The notes beneath the pieces were generated by a model. It searched no databases. It was not told where the DNA came from and was given only the letters and a program-made list of their open reading frames with translations. Shown one piece after another: positions 9,126 through 18,658 of a stretch of 64,000 nucleotides of DNA. Source of the stretch: Nostoc sp. ATCC 53789 (lineage in GTDB: Bacteria; Cyanobacteriota; Cyanobacteriia; Cyanobacteriales; Nostocaceae); NCBI RefSeq assembly GCF_009873495.1, contig NZ_CP046703.1, forward strand, positions 5,043,501 to 5,107,500. The letters run 5' to 3'. How positions within the stretch are numbered: the first letter of the stretch is position 1; each line of letters opens with the position of its first letter. The translations under genes and the position numbers were made by a program.

Positions 9126-9298
9126 AATCATTTATTATTAGCGCTCAACAAAATTACAGAATAATCGCTAAGGTTTAAAAAATATTTCAAAAAACTGTAA
9201 GTCTTTCATAAAAGAAATTAATAAGCAAAAATTCACTTGCGACGTGGATTAGCAATGGTATCATTCGGGTATTACAAAAAGTAAAGGGCAATTTTACT

Positions 9299-10897
9299 AT
9301 GACCAAAGCACCTGTTGCTCCTGTGGTGCTAGTCATTTTAGACGGATGGGGCTACTGCGAAGAAAAGCGAGGAAACGCTATTGTTGCTGCTAAAACTCCC
9401 ATTGTGGACAGTTTATGGACAGCTTACCCGCACACTCTCATCCGCACATCAGGAAAAGCCGTAGGGTTGCCAGAGGGTCAAATGGGCAACTCGGAAGTTG
9501 GTCATTTGAACATTGGTGCTGGGCGAGTTGTACCGCAAGAACTGGTACGCATCTCTGATGCGGTCGAAGACGGTTCTATTGCATTAAACCCAGCACTTGT
9601 CAAAATTTGCCAGGAAGTTCGTTCTCGGAATAGCAAGCTACATCTAGTCGGGCTTTGTTCTGAGGGAGGGGTACATTCGCATATCACCCATCTATTCGGA
9701 CTACTTGACTTAGCCAAAAACCAGCAAATTCCAGAAGTTTGTATCCACGCCATCACCGATGGTCGTGACACCGCCCCAACAGAAGGGGTAAAAGCAATCA
9801 CACTGCTGCAAGATTATTTAGACCGTACAGGAATTGGACGCATAGTCACCCTCAGCGGTCGCTACTACGCGATGGATCGCGATCACCGATGGGATCGGGT
9901 CAAACGCGCCTACGACGTGATGACCCAAGATGGTACAGGTGATAATCGCACGGCTGTGGAAATCTTGCAAGCATCTTACGCCGAAGGGGTAAAAGATGAA
10001 TTTATCAACCCCATCCGAATTGCACCCGGCGCAATAGAACCAGGGGATGGGGTGATATTTTTCAACTTCCGCCCCGATCGCTCCAGACAACTGACTCAAG
10101 CTTTGGTCAGTGCCACTTTTAACGGTTTTGAAAGACAGCAAATTACACCACTGTCTTTTGTCACTTTTACACAGTATGATTCAGACTTACCTGTAGCTGT
10201 AGCCTTTGAGCCTCAGAATCTCAGTAACATTCTGGGAGAAGTCATAGCTAATCATGGTCTGAATCAGTTCCGCACCGCCGAAACAGAAAAATATGCCCAC
10301 GTCACCTATTTCTTTAATGGGGGTCTGGAGGAACCTTTTGCTGGAGAAGATCGGGAATTAGTAAGCAGCCCAATGGTCGCTACTTACGATCACGCCCCAG
10401 CGATGTCAGCAGCAGCAGTTACAGATGTTGCGATCGCTGCGATTCAAAAGGGTACGTATTCTCTAGTTGTAATTAACTATGCCAATCCAGACATGGTAGG
10501 GCATACTGGTCAAATCGACGCTACCATTACAGCAATTGAAACAGTTGATCGCTGTTTAGGTCGCTTACTAGAGAGCGTTATCAAAGCCGGTGGGACAACA
10601 ATTATTACTGCCGATCATGGCAACGCTGAGTATATGCTAGATGATGGGGGTAATCCCTGGACAGCCCACACCACTAACCCAGTCCCCTTTATATTGGTAG
10701 AAGGCGAGAAAGTCAAAATCCCTGGATATGGTACAAATGTCGAACTGCGAAGCGATGGTAAGCTATCCGATATTGCCCCCACAATTCTAGAGATTTTACA
10801 GCTGCCTCAACCACCAGAGATGACAGGGCGATCGCTGCTGAAAACAGCAGATTATGAACTGCAACGCACTCGCACCCCTGTGCAAGTAGGGCTGTAA
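9299..10897 (+). CDS. gpmI: 2,3-bisphosphoglycerate-independent phosphoglycerate mutase
   Basis: A 532-residue enzyme that interconverts 3- and 2-phosphoglycerate in glycolysis, manganese-dependent and cofactor-independent. The alkaline-phosphatase-fold metal site is visible: D15 in VILDGWG, the phosphorylated Ser65 in GQMGNSEVGHLN, and the C-terminal ITADHGNAEYM. HAITDGRDTAP and GRYYAMDRDHRW are family signatures for substrate binding. Length fits the family. It is followed by secG, a neighbour seen in many cyanobacteria. A strong terminator lies at 10917-10947, so secG probably has its own promoter. Confidence 0.97.
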   Translation: MTKAPVAPVVLVILDGWGYCEEKRGNAIVAAKTPIVDSLWTAYPHTLIRTSGKAVGLPEGQMGNSEVGHLNIGAGRVVPQELVRISDAVEDGSIALNPALVKICQEVRSRNSKLHLVGLCSEGGVHSHITHLFGLLDLAKNQQIPEVCIHAITDGRDTAPTEGVKAITLLQDYLDRTGIGRIVTLSGRYYAMDRDHRWDRVKRAYDVMTQDGTGDNRTAVEILQASYAEGVKDEFINPIRIAPGAIEPGDGVIFFNFRPDRSRQLTQALVSATFNGFERQQITPLSFVTFTQYDSDLPVAVAFEPQNLSNILGEVIANHGLNQFRTAETEKYAHVTYFFNGGLEEPFAGEDRELVSSPMVATYDHAPAMSAAAVTDVAIAAIQKGTYSLVVINYANPDMVGHTGQIDATITAIETVDRCLGRLLESVIKAGGTTIITADHGNAEYMLDDGGNPWTAHTTNPVPFILVEGEKVKIPGYGTNVELRSDGKLSDIAPTILEILQLPQPPEMTGRSLLKTADYELQRTRTPVQVGL

Positions 10898-10916
10898 AAG
10901 AGTTCTGAGTCCCTGA

Positions 10917-10947
10917 GTTAGGAGTTTTTAGTGAACTCCTAACTTTT
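10917..10947 (+). terminator. Rho-independent terminator after gpmI
   Basis: A perfect 10-bp stem GTTAGGAGTT/AACTCCTAAC around a 7-base loop, followed by TTTT. Confidence 0.75.
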
Positions 10948-10974
10948 GAATTCAGAATTCAGAATTCAGAATTC
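10948..10974. repeat. Heptanucleotide tandem repeat (GAATTCA)
   Basis: Nearly four head-to-tail copies of GAATTCA between gpmI and secG, creating four EcoRI sites in 27 bp. Short 7-bp tandem repeats are a known feature of heterocystous cyanobacteria. Confidence 0.85.
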
Positions 10975-11018
10975 TGTTTTTTGAAAAATTGTTATAAATT
11001 ATAAATGAGATTCCTACC

Positions 11019-11252
11019 ATGACAGCTACTAATATCGTGCAAGGCATTTGGGCGTTTTCCGCCACTGGTTTGATTATCTTAGTTTTACTACATAGCCCCA
11101 AAGGTGATGGTATTGGAGCCATTGGTGGACAAGCCCAGCTATTTAGCAGTACCAAAAGTGCAGAAAACACCTTAAATCGAATTACTTGGGCATTAACAGT
11201 AATTTTCCTCGGTTTAACAGTGGTTTTAAGTGCTGGTTGGCTGCCTAAATAA
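11019..11252 (+). CDS. secG: Preprotein translocase subunit SecG
   Basis: A 77-residue inner/thylakoid membrane protein of the SecYEG translocon. Two hydrophobic helices (residues about 5-25 and 52-72) flank the cytosolic loop HSPKGDGIGAIGGQAQLF, the SecG family signature. Length is typical. The next gene starts 10 bp later, so the two are probably co-transcribed although functionally unrelated. Confidence 0.93.
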   Translation: MTATNIVQGIWAFSATGLIILVLLHSPKGDGIGAIGGQAQLFSSTKSAENTLNRITWALTVIFLGLTVVLSAGWLPK

Positions 11253-11262
11253 GGATAGGTCA

Positions 11263-12078
11263 ATGGGGAAAAAAACCCAACACCAAATACTTAACATCCT
11301 AATAAATTTAATCTCACAACGGTTAATTACAGCTCTTGCCTTATTTATTGGCACAGGGCTGTTTATCGTTTGTATTAATCTTCATTCGAGTTATGGATTT
11401 ACAATAATATCAAAAGATGTATATTCAGACTCAGTAATCTCTCTTTCCACCTCACCCATCCCAAAACCCCATCCCTTACCGCCCACACTCGCACAGTGGC
11501 AAGATAGCACTAATAGTGGTGACTACTTTTCACAAGTCACAACAACCCAAGTTGGTTATTTAGTCTGGTCACAATTTCCCATTCGAGTTTACGTAGAACC
11601 ACCAAAATCCGTTAACGAAAAACAAGCTCAAGTATGGGTTAATGGTGTCTTGCAGGGTGTAAAGGAATGGAGCAATTATTTACCTTTGACAATAGTAAAA
11701 CAGCCAGAAATTGCTGATATTACGATCGCACGAAAAGCGCCACCTCTACAAATTTCCCCTGGTAGTAGTAAACCTCGTGCGCGATCAGCACAAACTACTT
11801 ACGAGTTATACACTACCAACAAAGTTTTATCCCACCGCTTCACTATCTTGCTAAGTCCCAGTCAAACAGGTGAGTATCTTATTGCAGCTACCCGGCACGA
11901 ATTCGGTCATGCACTGGGAATTTGGGGCCATAGTCCACTACAAACTGATGCCCTATATTTTTCTCAAGTTCGTAACCCGTTGCCTATTTCTTCCAGAGAT
12001 GTAAATACTCTAAAACGGATTTATGAACAGCCAACTAGTTTGGGCTGGTCTTTAGGGGATAATTCAAAGATTAATTGA
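11263..12078 (+). CDS. Secreted metzincin-like zinc metalloprotease
   Basis: A 271-residue protein with an N-terminal hydrophobic segment (ITALALFIGTGLFIVCINL) that acts as a signal peptide or anchor. The zinc motif HEFGHALGIWGH matches HExxHxxGxxH, with H212, E213, H216 and H223, the metzincin/matrixin pattern. A YVEPP-containing strand region (residues about 105-130) precedes it, as in cyanobacterial matrixin-like peptidases. ATG 11263 is preferred because AAGGA lies ten bases upstream; the longer frame from 11230 would overlap secG. The substrate is unknown. Confidence 0.8.
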   Translation: MGKKTQHQILNILINLISQRLITALALFIGTGLFIVCINLHSSYGFTIISKDVYSDSVISLSTSPIPKPHPLPPTLAQWQDSTNSGDYFSQVTTTQVGYLVWSQFPIRVYVEPPKSVNEKQAQVWVNGVLQGVKEWSNYLPLTIVKQPEIADITIARKAPPLQISPGSSKPRARSAQTTYELYTTNKVLSHRFTILLSPSQTGEYLIAATRHEFGHALGIWGHSPLQTDALYFSQVRNPLPISSRDVNTLKRIYEQPTSLGWSLGDNSKIN

Positions 12079-12219
12079 TCAATCTGACTTGCGTGGTAAG
12101 AGAATTCTGAGTGAGGTATCTGTATTCATAAGTCACAAATCATTGTATGACTAGAATATTAGTCAATGCTGCCTCAATACGCTTGGGTTAAGGGCTACTG
12201 GCAAAAATTTTGGGTTTTT

Positions 12220-12242
12220 GAGACGCGATAAATCGCCGTCTC
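12220..12242. repeat. Short intergenic hairpin
   Basis: GAGACG-CGAT-AA-ATCG-C-CGTCTC forms a 10-bp stem with one bulge between two convergent genes. It resembles a common Nostoc intergenic repeat and might serve as a bidirectional terminator. Confidence 0.4.
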
Positions 12243-12354
12243 TACAAATGTTTTGGTCTTATCTGAACTGTATTGAATGTTGCGTAACATTCTTGCCCGA
12301 TCGCATTGATTACCATCTCATAATTTACAGTGCGATCGCACTTCTTCCCTTTCC

Positions 12355-13503
12355 CTAAGCTCTACGACTTAGCGGTAGTGGTCGCTGTGCTAAAACTTCT
12401 TTATAAAGTTCTTCCAGCAGAGTAATATTTTTACTAAGGGTATAGCGGTCTAATACACGCTGTCTGGCTTTTTGCCCCAGTAAGGTTGTTAACTCTGGAT
12501 GGTCTTGCAATACTGGCAAGAGGGTTTTTAACTGCGATCGCGCGGTTTTAGTACTAATAACTATACCTGCGCCCTTTTCTAATACTTCTCCATCTGCACC
12601 CACATCTGTTGCTAAACAAGCCAACCCACATGACATTCCCTCTAACAGAGATAGGGACAACCCCTCTACCAATGAAGGTAGAACAAATACATCTGCGCCC
12701 CGCAAAATTTCGATCCGTCGGTCTTCATCAGCAACAAATCCCAACCAGATAATGCCGTATTCTGAACCATAAAACGGCTCTAAGGAAGACTTCAAAGGGC
12801 CATCGCCAACAATTAGCAACTTCGTACCAGGCCCCATTGCCGACTGCTTCCAAGCGCGGAGTAGAGCTTCGACATTTTTCTCTGGCGCTATTCGACCTTG
12901 GTAAACAAACAAGCGATCGGCTTTAAATTCTGCTTTGATTTGAGAAAATCCTGGAGAATACTTAACGGTATCAACACCATTGGGAATTACAGCAATATTT
13001 TCTTCCCTTACGCCCATCCCTGCCAATAATTCTCGCTGAATTTGGGAAAATACAATCACGCGATCGTAGTTAACTAAAAAAGGTGCGTAAAGCTGATAAG
13101 CCAAAAGCTGTGTTCCCGATACCAGCTTTGCTCCTTTACCAGCAAATGGTGTGTGAAAAGTTGCAACTAGGGGCAATCTTAGTTCCTCACAGATTTCCGG
13201 TAGAAAAAAGTCTAGAGGAGATAATGTTAAGGAAGCGTGGACTACATCTGGCTTGATTTCCCGCAGCGAATCAGTTAAAACTTTGGTTGCTTTAAAAGTA
13301 GGAATTGTATAAACCTGAGACTTGTAAATGAATGGGAGCGAAACCTCTCGAAGATTTGGCCAATTCTCAGGTTCAGACTCTTCCTGTGCGAAGTGAAGAA
13401 AGCTAACTTGATGTCCCCTATCTAGCAAAGCATTTGTAATTTCTCGACTGTAGGTTACATTGCCGCAAAAGGGTGATTTTTTTCCAATCCAGGCTATACG
13501 CAT
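12355..13503 (-). CDS. Glycosyltransferase family 4 protein
   Basis: A 382-residue GT-B fold enzyme. The N-terminal acceptor domain begins MRIAWIGKKSPFCGNVTYSR; the C-terminal nucleotide-sugar domain contains VIPNGVDTVKYSPG, LFVYQGRIAPEKN, LLIVGDGP and the E-x7-E motif region PSLVEGLSLSLLEGMSCG. It transfers a sugar from an activated donor to an unknown acceptor, at the cytosolic side of the membrane. It is a single gene with intergenic DNA on both sides, so context gives no substrate. Confidence 0.85.
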   Translation of the reverse strand: MRIAWIGKKSPFCGNVTYSREITNALLDRGHQVSFLHFAQEESEPENWPNLREVSLPFIYKSQVYTIPTFKATKVLTDSLREIKPDVVHASLTLSPLDFFLPEICEELRLPLVATFHTPFAGKGAKLVSGTQLLAYQLYAPFLVNYDRVIVFSQIQRELLAGMGVREENIAVIPNGVDTVKYSPGFSQIKAEFKADRLFVYQGRIAPEKNVEALLRAWKQSAMGPGTKLLIVGDGPLKSSLEPFYGSEYGIIWLGFVADEDRRIEILRGADVFVLPSLVEGLSLSLLEGMSCGLACLATDVGADGEVLEKGAGIVISTKTARSQLKTLLPVLQDHPELTTLLGQKARQRVLDRYTLSKNITLLEELYKEVLAQRPLPLSRRA

Positions 13504-13856
13504 TCTTTATTTGGCTGTAAGAAAAGCGGGTTTGAGCTATTAATTGTGTGCCCTTTGTGATTTTTATTTTATCTAGCTATACTTGCTGGCTTTTATTTAT
13601 TAAAAATTGCCACCACGTCGTAGTTTAAAAAGCATATTTGGAAGCTGATTAAATTCGTGGATTGATGGCTTTATTTATTTTACGTATAAGTTGTTAATTT
13701 CTGATACTTAAACAACTTACTCTGACTAATGTCAGATTGATATCCCACAAGTATATGATAAATTTTCACTGACCACAGTTTAGCATGAACACAAAAGCTT
13801 TAAGGAAATTAGTAATTACTTCAAGGTAATGAATAATAACTCCTCTTAGCTGATAA
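13504..13856. other. Intergenic region, no gene seen
   Basis: 353 AT-rich bases between two minus-strand genes. It should hold the promoter of the glycosyltransferase at 12355-13503. No convincing ORF, RNA gene or strong hairpin was seen. Confidence 0.5.
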
Positions 13857-15491
13857 CTACTTACGTGAGTTATACCAGGTTAATATACCTCCTGAAAAGA
13901 CGATCGCAGCTAATCCCAAAAAAACTACCTGTAATCCCAAAAAGGTTTCTGCGACACCAGCTAAAGCTAAAGGTAAGGAGAGGGCAATATTAATTACATT
14001 GTTTTGCAAGCCAAATACTTTACCACGCATTTCTGGTGGTGTTTCTGTTTGGATTGCGGTTTGCATGGGAATTCCTACTAGGGCTCCAAAGATACCTAAT
14101 AACGCCACCAGTAACAGGACTAGCCATAGTTGGGTTGTAAAGATTGATAGACCAATCAGAGATGCTGCCATACCCATACAACCACAAAGACTTAGTTGGG
14201 TATAGGAAAAGCGTTGACCAAATTGACCGAGAATTGTTGCTCCCGCAGCAATGCCAACACCACCGGCTGCGAGTAAAAAGCCGAACTGGGAGGCTTTCAT
14301 GTTGGGAATTATTTCTGCCATCCGAACAGCTAGAACAGTTAATGCTGCAAAGACAGAAAACAAGATAATCAGCTGAAGCAAAGCATTGCGGACGCGATGA
14401 TTGGCTTTGAGGTAGGCAAAACCATCTCGCAAATCAGAGAATACGTGAGGGAATTCTGTATCAGGGTGGTGGTGTTTTTCCTTAGTTGCTAGGAGGAATA
14501 AAATTAGTCCAGCGATCGCATAACTACCACCAACTAATAGTTCTTTGCCCAAACTACCGCTACCACCAATTTGCGACCAAAGTCCATCTGCGATCGCTAA
14601 TAATGGTTCTCCGACAGCAAACCCAACAATCACCGATGCCATCATCGTTGTCGTATAAAGCGAATTAGCTGAGAGTAAATGCTGTTCTTCCACCACTAAA
14701 GGAATTGCTGCCTGTTCCGCCGGCGCAAAAAACTGTGTCAGTGTAGAAACTAGAAAAGTCACACCCAGTATGATCAAAAAACCTACTGGCATAACTCCTA
14801 TGGGTTTCCAGCCATGAGTCAACCACAGCAGGAAGGGAATTGACAAAACCAGGATGCCGCGCCAAATATTCGTTGCCACCAGCACAGCCTTTTTTGACCA
14901 GCGATCGACAAACACGCCAGCAACGGAACCAAATAATACGGCTGGAATCGTAAAAGCCATCATCAAGACTGATACCCAACCACTAATACTCTGATTACTA
15001 GCCTGAAACTGAGTATTAATCAAAGCAATCATCAGCACTAAATAAACTTTATCTGCTAATTGGGAGAAAACTTGACCGCCCCAAAGAGCCAGGAAATTAG
15101 GGTTTTTTAATACAGGCAAAAACCCCTGCTGTGTTACATTCCCAGAAACAGCTTCTCCACCTGAACCAGATCCATCTAATTTGGGTGATTCTGTTTCTGG
15201 GGTAGTAGCTACTGGCAAACTCTGCCCGTTGCTATTTGCCTCAGCAGTAGTTAATTTGTCCTCAGATTGTATTTCTGGAACATCAGTTTTTGGGATCTGG
15301 GCTGTCCAACTTTGATCGTTTTTAGAAACGTCTTTTGGGGACATTTCTTGGCTATTGATTTGACTAGGTGTACACTTTGAAACGGCACTCAAGTGATTCT
15401 TGACGTTAGGATCTGATATCCTATTCTGTTTTTTAACGAGGCTTGGTGACAAAGGCAGGATTTTTTTATCCAAATCAGATGGTTGCATCAT
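13857..15491 (-). CDS. MFS transporter with long N-terminal extension
   Basis: A 544-residue protein. Residues from about 125 onward hold a major-facilitator core (FLALWGGQVFSQLADKVYLV, then FGSVAGVFVDRWSKK, the A-loop motif) with about ten to twelve hydrophobic helices, closest in style to the MFS_3/enterobactin-exporter group. The first 120 residues are hydrophilic, Ser/Asn/Glu rich and low in complexity, probably a disordered cytosolic tail. ATG 15491 is chosen; it overlaps the recO stop by 17 bp, so the two genes are translationally linked. The substrate is unknown; efflux is likely. Confidence 0.85.
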   Translation of the reverse strand: MMQPSDLDKKILPLSPSLVKKQNRISDPNVKNHLSAVSKCTPSQINSQEMSPKDVSKNDQSWTAQIPKTDVPEIQSEDKLTTAEANSNGQSLPVATTPETESPKLDGSGSGGEAVSGNVTQQGFLPVLKNPNFLALWGGQVFSQLADKVYLVLMIALINTQFQASNQSISGWVSVLMMAFTIPAVLFGSVAGVFVDRWSKKAVLVATNIWRGILVLSIPFLLWLTHGWKPIGVMPVGFLIILGVTFLVSTLTQFFAPAEQAAIPLVVEEQHLLSANSLYTTTMMASVIVGFAVGEPLLAIADGLWSQIGGSGSLGKELLVGGSYAIAGLILFLLATKEKHHHPDTEFPHVFSDLRDGFAYLKANHRVRNALLQLIILFSVFAALTVLAVRMAEIIPNMKASQFGFLLAAGGVGIAAGATILGQFGQRFSYTQLSLCGCMGMAASLIGLSIFTTQLWLVLLLVALLGIFGALVGIPMQTAIQTETPPEMRGKVFGLQNNVINIALSLPLALAGVAETFLGLQVVFLGLAAIVFSGGILTWYNSRK

Positions 15492-16377
15492 GGTTGGCAG
15501 CAAAATAAGAATCGATCAAGGTAGCAGAGCGAATAGGGCGACCTAATTGGTACTGAGCATACTGGCGCAAAATCTGCTCAACAGATAACCAGTTATGGTC
15601 TCTAGCACCATCAATTTGCATTATCTCTGGTTGTGACAGATGTTGAAGCAAAGCCAGTTCCATAGCACCCAGACGACTAGAAATCAAAGGTATTTCTTGC
15701 CGATGCACAACAACTGTTTGGGCATGGGGCATGGGCAATGGGATATGGGGAATGGGGTATTGGTTATTACTCTCCCCCTTTCCCTCTGTTCGTAAACGTT
15801 TCCAAGTTTCTAAGCAAATCGTTCCACCCGTAGGAACGCTAAATCCTATCTGCCAGTTGGGGTCTGTAAAGTCTGGCTTGAGGGAGCGCCCAGATAAGCA
15901 GCATACTTGCACTTGCGGTGTTACTCCTGCTAAGGCTAAAAGGTGAAACACCCCATGAGCCAGATGAGCCAAAACACCAGATGCATTTGTACTAGACAAT
16001 GCTTCTAATCGATGGAGATGTTCATTGAACAACTCATAAAGTTCTTCTTGGGGTTGTTCGCTCAAAGCTTGAGAGAGGACTATTTCTGCTAAATATTGGC
16101 TAGCAGCCAATTTTCCCAAATCTTTAGCTAAACCAGGATAAGTTTTTAACGTCTGTGCTTGAGTAATTTTATCAAGCGATCGCCCTTTGGCGATCAATAG
16201 TTCATTCACAACAAACATACCACTCCTGCCGCCCAAGCTGGAGTTGTGCTTACGTGCCCCTGGAGCCACTGCTCGAATCAGACCGAATTCTGGTGTCAAA
16301 ATGGTCACTATTTTATCTGATTCTCCCAGCACCTGAGTTTTAAGATTAATTCCGGTTGCTTTGTAGGTTCTACTCAT
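15475..16377 (-). CDS. recO: DNA repair protein RecO
   Basis: A 300-residue protein of the RecFOR pathway that loads RecA on gapped DNA. An N-terminal OB fold (YKATGINLKTQVLGESDKIVTI, then FGLIRAVAPGARK) is followed by a helical domain and a region with VCCLSGRSLKPDF in place of the full zinc motif. Residues around 200-221 (EGKGESNNQYPIPHIPLPMP) are unusual: they are encoded by a GGCATGGG/ATATGGGG-type microrepeat, the kind normally found between genes here. The gene lies downstream of deoC and overlaps the MFS gene. Confidence 0.92.
   Translation of the reverse strand: MSRTYKATGINLKTQVLGESDKIVTILTPEFGLIRAVAPGARKHNSSLGGRSGMFVVNELLIAKGRSLDKITQAQTLKTYPGLAKDLGKLAASQYLAEIVLSQALSEQPQEELYELFNEHLHRLEALSSTNASGVLAHLAHGVFHLLALAGVTPQVQVCCLSGRSLKPDFTDPNWQIGFSVPTGGTICLETWKRLRTEGKGESNNQYPIPHIPLPMPHAQTVVVHRQEIPLISSRLGAMELALLQHLSQPEIMQIDGARDHNWLSVEQILRQYAQYQLGRPIRSATLIDSYFAANHDATI
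15719..15764. repeat. GGGCATG-type microrepeat inside recO
   Basis: A string of 6-8 bp units (GGGCATG, GGCAATG, GGATATG, GGGAATG) in frame within recO. A similar string (GGCATGGGGTATGGGGCATGG) occurs in intergenic DNA near 41968-41993. Confidence 0.75.
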
Positions 16378-16396
16378 TAGTCATTAGTCATTAGCC
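16373..16396. repeat. Heptanucleotide tandem repeat (CATTAGT)
   Basis: About three copies of CATTAGT overlap the start of recO on its upstream side. The same family occurs at 34046-34085. The rest of 16397-16629 holds TTTTGGATT-type repeats and no gene. Confidence 0.8.
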
Positions 16397-16629
16397 AATC
16401 AATTTTGGATTTTGGATTTTAGATTAACGCCATACCTAAAAGTAGGGATTTACAAAAGGAATACAAGGATTTTAGATTTTTCCATAGTTGAAACTAGCTG
16501 CTCTGAAACCAGGTTTAAATTTTGAATCCTTCAATCCTTCAATCCAAAATCTAAAATTGGTCATTGGGTTAGGACAAAGGGCATAGATGTGCCCGCAGTT
16601 TTTCGCAGGTTAGGAAGATAAACAAATGA

Positions 16630-17310
16630 CTATTCACCCTTCCCCAGATTATCGCGCTGGCGGATCAAATCGATACCGCGAGATGTGCCTAATCTAGTAG
16701 CACCCGCTACGATTAAGTCTAGAGCTTGATTAATAGTGCGGATACCACCCGCAGCTTTAATTCCCACCCTTTCTTTTGCCAATTCCTGCAAAAATCGCAC
16801 ATCTGCCACTGTTGCACCGCCATTCCAACCTGTACTAGTTTTTAAGAAAGCCGCCCCCGCCTCCATAGCGATTTCAGCAGCTATTTTTTTCTCCGCATCT
16901 GTCAACAGATTGGTTTCCAAAATTACCTTGACAGTTTGCCCAGTCTCTTCACAAATTTCGGCAATTTCCCGGTGGACTTCTTCAGTTTTACCAGCTTTCA
17001 ACCAGCCCAAGTTCATGACCACATCCAATTCAGTGGCTCCATTATCCGCCGCTTCTTGAGCCTCATAGAGTTTCACTGCTGAAGTTGTCGCACCAGAGGG
17101 AAAGCCAATCACAGTACACACTTTCGGATTTTTGCCGTGGAGGAGTTCGACAGCTTGTTTGACATAGGTGGGGTACAAGCAAACTGCCGCAAAATTGAAT
17201 CTATATGCTTCTTCACACCACTGCTGAACCTGCTCTGGAGTAGCCGTTGGCGTTAACAGGGCGTGATCGATAAATGGCGCAATATCAATATCTGGATAGT
17301 CTGCTGCCAT
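16630..17310 (-). CDS. deoC: Deoxyribose-phosphate aldolase
   Basis: A 226-residue TIM-barrel enzyme cleaving 2-deoxyribose-5-phosphate to glyceraldehyde-3-phosphate and acetaldehyde in deoxynucleoside catabolism. The Schiff-base lysine K157 is in AAFLKTSTGW, and the ELDVVMN motif carries D96. VCTVIGFPSGA and IKAAGGIR are further signatures. Full length for bacterial DeoC. It is transcribed towards recO with 252 bp of repeat-containing DNA between them. Confidence 0.96.
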   Translation of the reverse strand: MAADYPDIDIAPFIDHALLTPTATPEQVQQWCEEAYRFNFAAVCLYPTYVKQAVELLHGKNPKVCTVIGFPSGATTSAVKLYEAQEAADNGATELDVVMNLGWLKAGKTEEVHREIAEICEETGQTVKVILETNLLTDAEKKIAAEIAMEAGAAFLKTSTGWNGGATVADVRFLQELAKERVGIKAAGGIRTINQALDLIVAGATRLGTSRGIDLIRQRDNLGKGE

Positions 17311-17416
17311 CGTGTCTTCTGCCAGTAATTGATTATTAAACTTTATAAAAAATTAAAACATTTCTTATATATATATTAAACCATATTTATTACGAGTTTA
17401 TCCTGAAAACAAGCTA

Positions 17417-18658
17417 CTAACTTATTTTTGATGTTACTTCTGTAGATGTTGCGGAATTAGTATAAGTGTTTAAGTTGACATTAGGCTTAGTAAGGTTAGA
17501 AATATTAACAGCATTTTTTACACCAATTCCTAAGAAGTTAGTAATAGTTTTAGCTAACGCATTGGATGCCAAATAGGGTACGCCATTACCAATAGTCTTA
17601 AACATATTAGTGAGTGACATATTATCTGGAAGTACAAAATTTGCAGGTAAAGATTGGATAGCTAAAGCTTCCGCCACAGATATTCGCCGGATTTTATAGG
17701 GATGCAAATGCACTTCATTATTTCCATAGCAAGCTGTCGGAGAGTAACGCCATCTGTGAAGACGCTTGAAAGACTTTTTAGAATCATCTCCTTCATCAAT
17801 AGCAGCAAATCTTGTGATACCTGCCCTTGGTTTAAAACAGTTTTCAGTATTAGGATGCTTCAAGACATTATTTTTTCTAAACCAGTATTCAACTGTTAAT
17901 TCTTGAGGGATGCCGTCAGGACAAAGCATGATGGAATTTTCTTGGAATGGATCGCACTTCTGCCAAGGGTAAGCAAAAACCTCTTTCTTAGGATATAAAA
18001 TATGATTTTCCCAAGGAAAATCCTTCTCGTTAAGTAGCTTTTCACTACCGAATTTTATTCCTATATCTTTGATAAAATTATTTCGGAAACCAACGAGAAT
18101 AATTCTTTCTCTGTCCTGGGGTACACCATATTCAATAGCATTAATTAACTGCTCTGTTAAGATATAGCCTGCTTCTAGTAGTTGTTGCTTGAGCGATTCA
18201 AAAAATAAACGGTGCTTTGTTGTTCTCCACAACCCCTTAACGTTCTCAAATAAAAAGAAATCTGGAAGATTGCGGCAAATTAATTCAACATAAGAAGCGG
18301 AAAGCTTGCCATTATCTCCTAATCGTCCTCTATTTTTCCCGCCAATAGAAAAATCAGGACAGGGAGGCCCACCAATGAAGCCCACAATATTATTAGATTT
18401 GCGGCAGTCTTGTACTAACTCGCGGAGGTGTTGTGCTTGTAAACCTTCGTGAAGTTGGCTTACATCTCCTCTTTCTCCGTGATGATACCCGTATTCTGGC
18501 AATGGCAGATTGAGAATCTGCCGTGAATATCGGTATGCTGCCATGAATGGTGAAAACATTTCATTGACGTAAACAATATTAAAACCGCTAGTTTCAAAAC
18601 CTAAATCTAGGAATCCCGAACCAGCAAAAAAGGAGAAAATACAAGGGCGAACGCTCAT
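17417..18658 (-). CDS. DNA (cytosine-5-)-methyltransferase
   Basis: A 413-residue C5-methyltransferase. Motif I is FSFFAGSGFLDLGF (residues 8-21), the catalytic Pro-Cys is GGPPCPDFS with C100, the ENV motif is FLFENVKGL, and the QDRERIILVGFR motif VIII follows. The C-terminal IGNGVP motif X (TIGNGVPYLASNALA) is present, so all core motifs are intact. No restriction endonuclease gene is adjacent, so it acts as a solitary methyltransferase. Heterocystous cyanobacteria carry conserved solitary enzymes, including one for CGATCG, the core of HIP1; whether this is that enzyme cannot be told from the sequence alone. Confidence 0.93.
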   Translation of the reverse strand: MSVRPCIFSFFAGSGFLDLGFETSGFNIVYVNEMFSPFMAAYRYSRQILNLPLPEYGYHHGERGDVSQLHEGLQAQHLRELVQDCRKSNNIVGFIGGPPCPDFSIGGKNRGRLGDNGKLSASYVELICRNLPDFFLFENVKGLWRTTKHRLFFESLKQQLLEAGYILTEQLINAIEYGVPQDRERIILVGFRNNFIKDIGIKFGSEKLLNEKDFPWENHILYPKKEVFAYPWQKCDPFQENSIMLCPDGIPQELTVEYWFRKNNVLKHPNTENCFKPRAGITRFAAIDEGDDSKKSFKRLHRWRYSPTACYGNNEVHLHPYKIRRISVAEALAIQSLPANFVLPDNMSLTNMFKTIGNGVPYLASNALAKTITNFLGIGVKNAVNISNLTKPNVNLNTYTNSATSTEVTSKIS

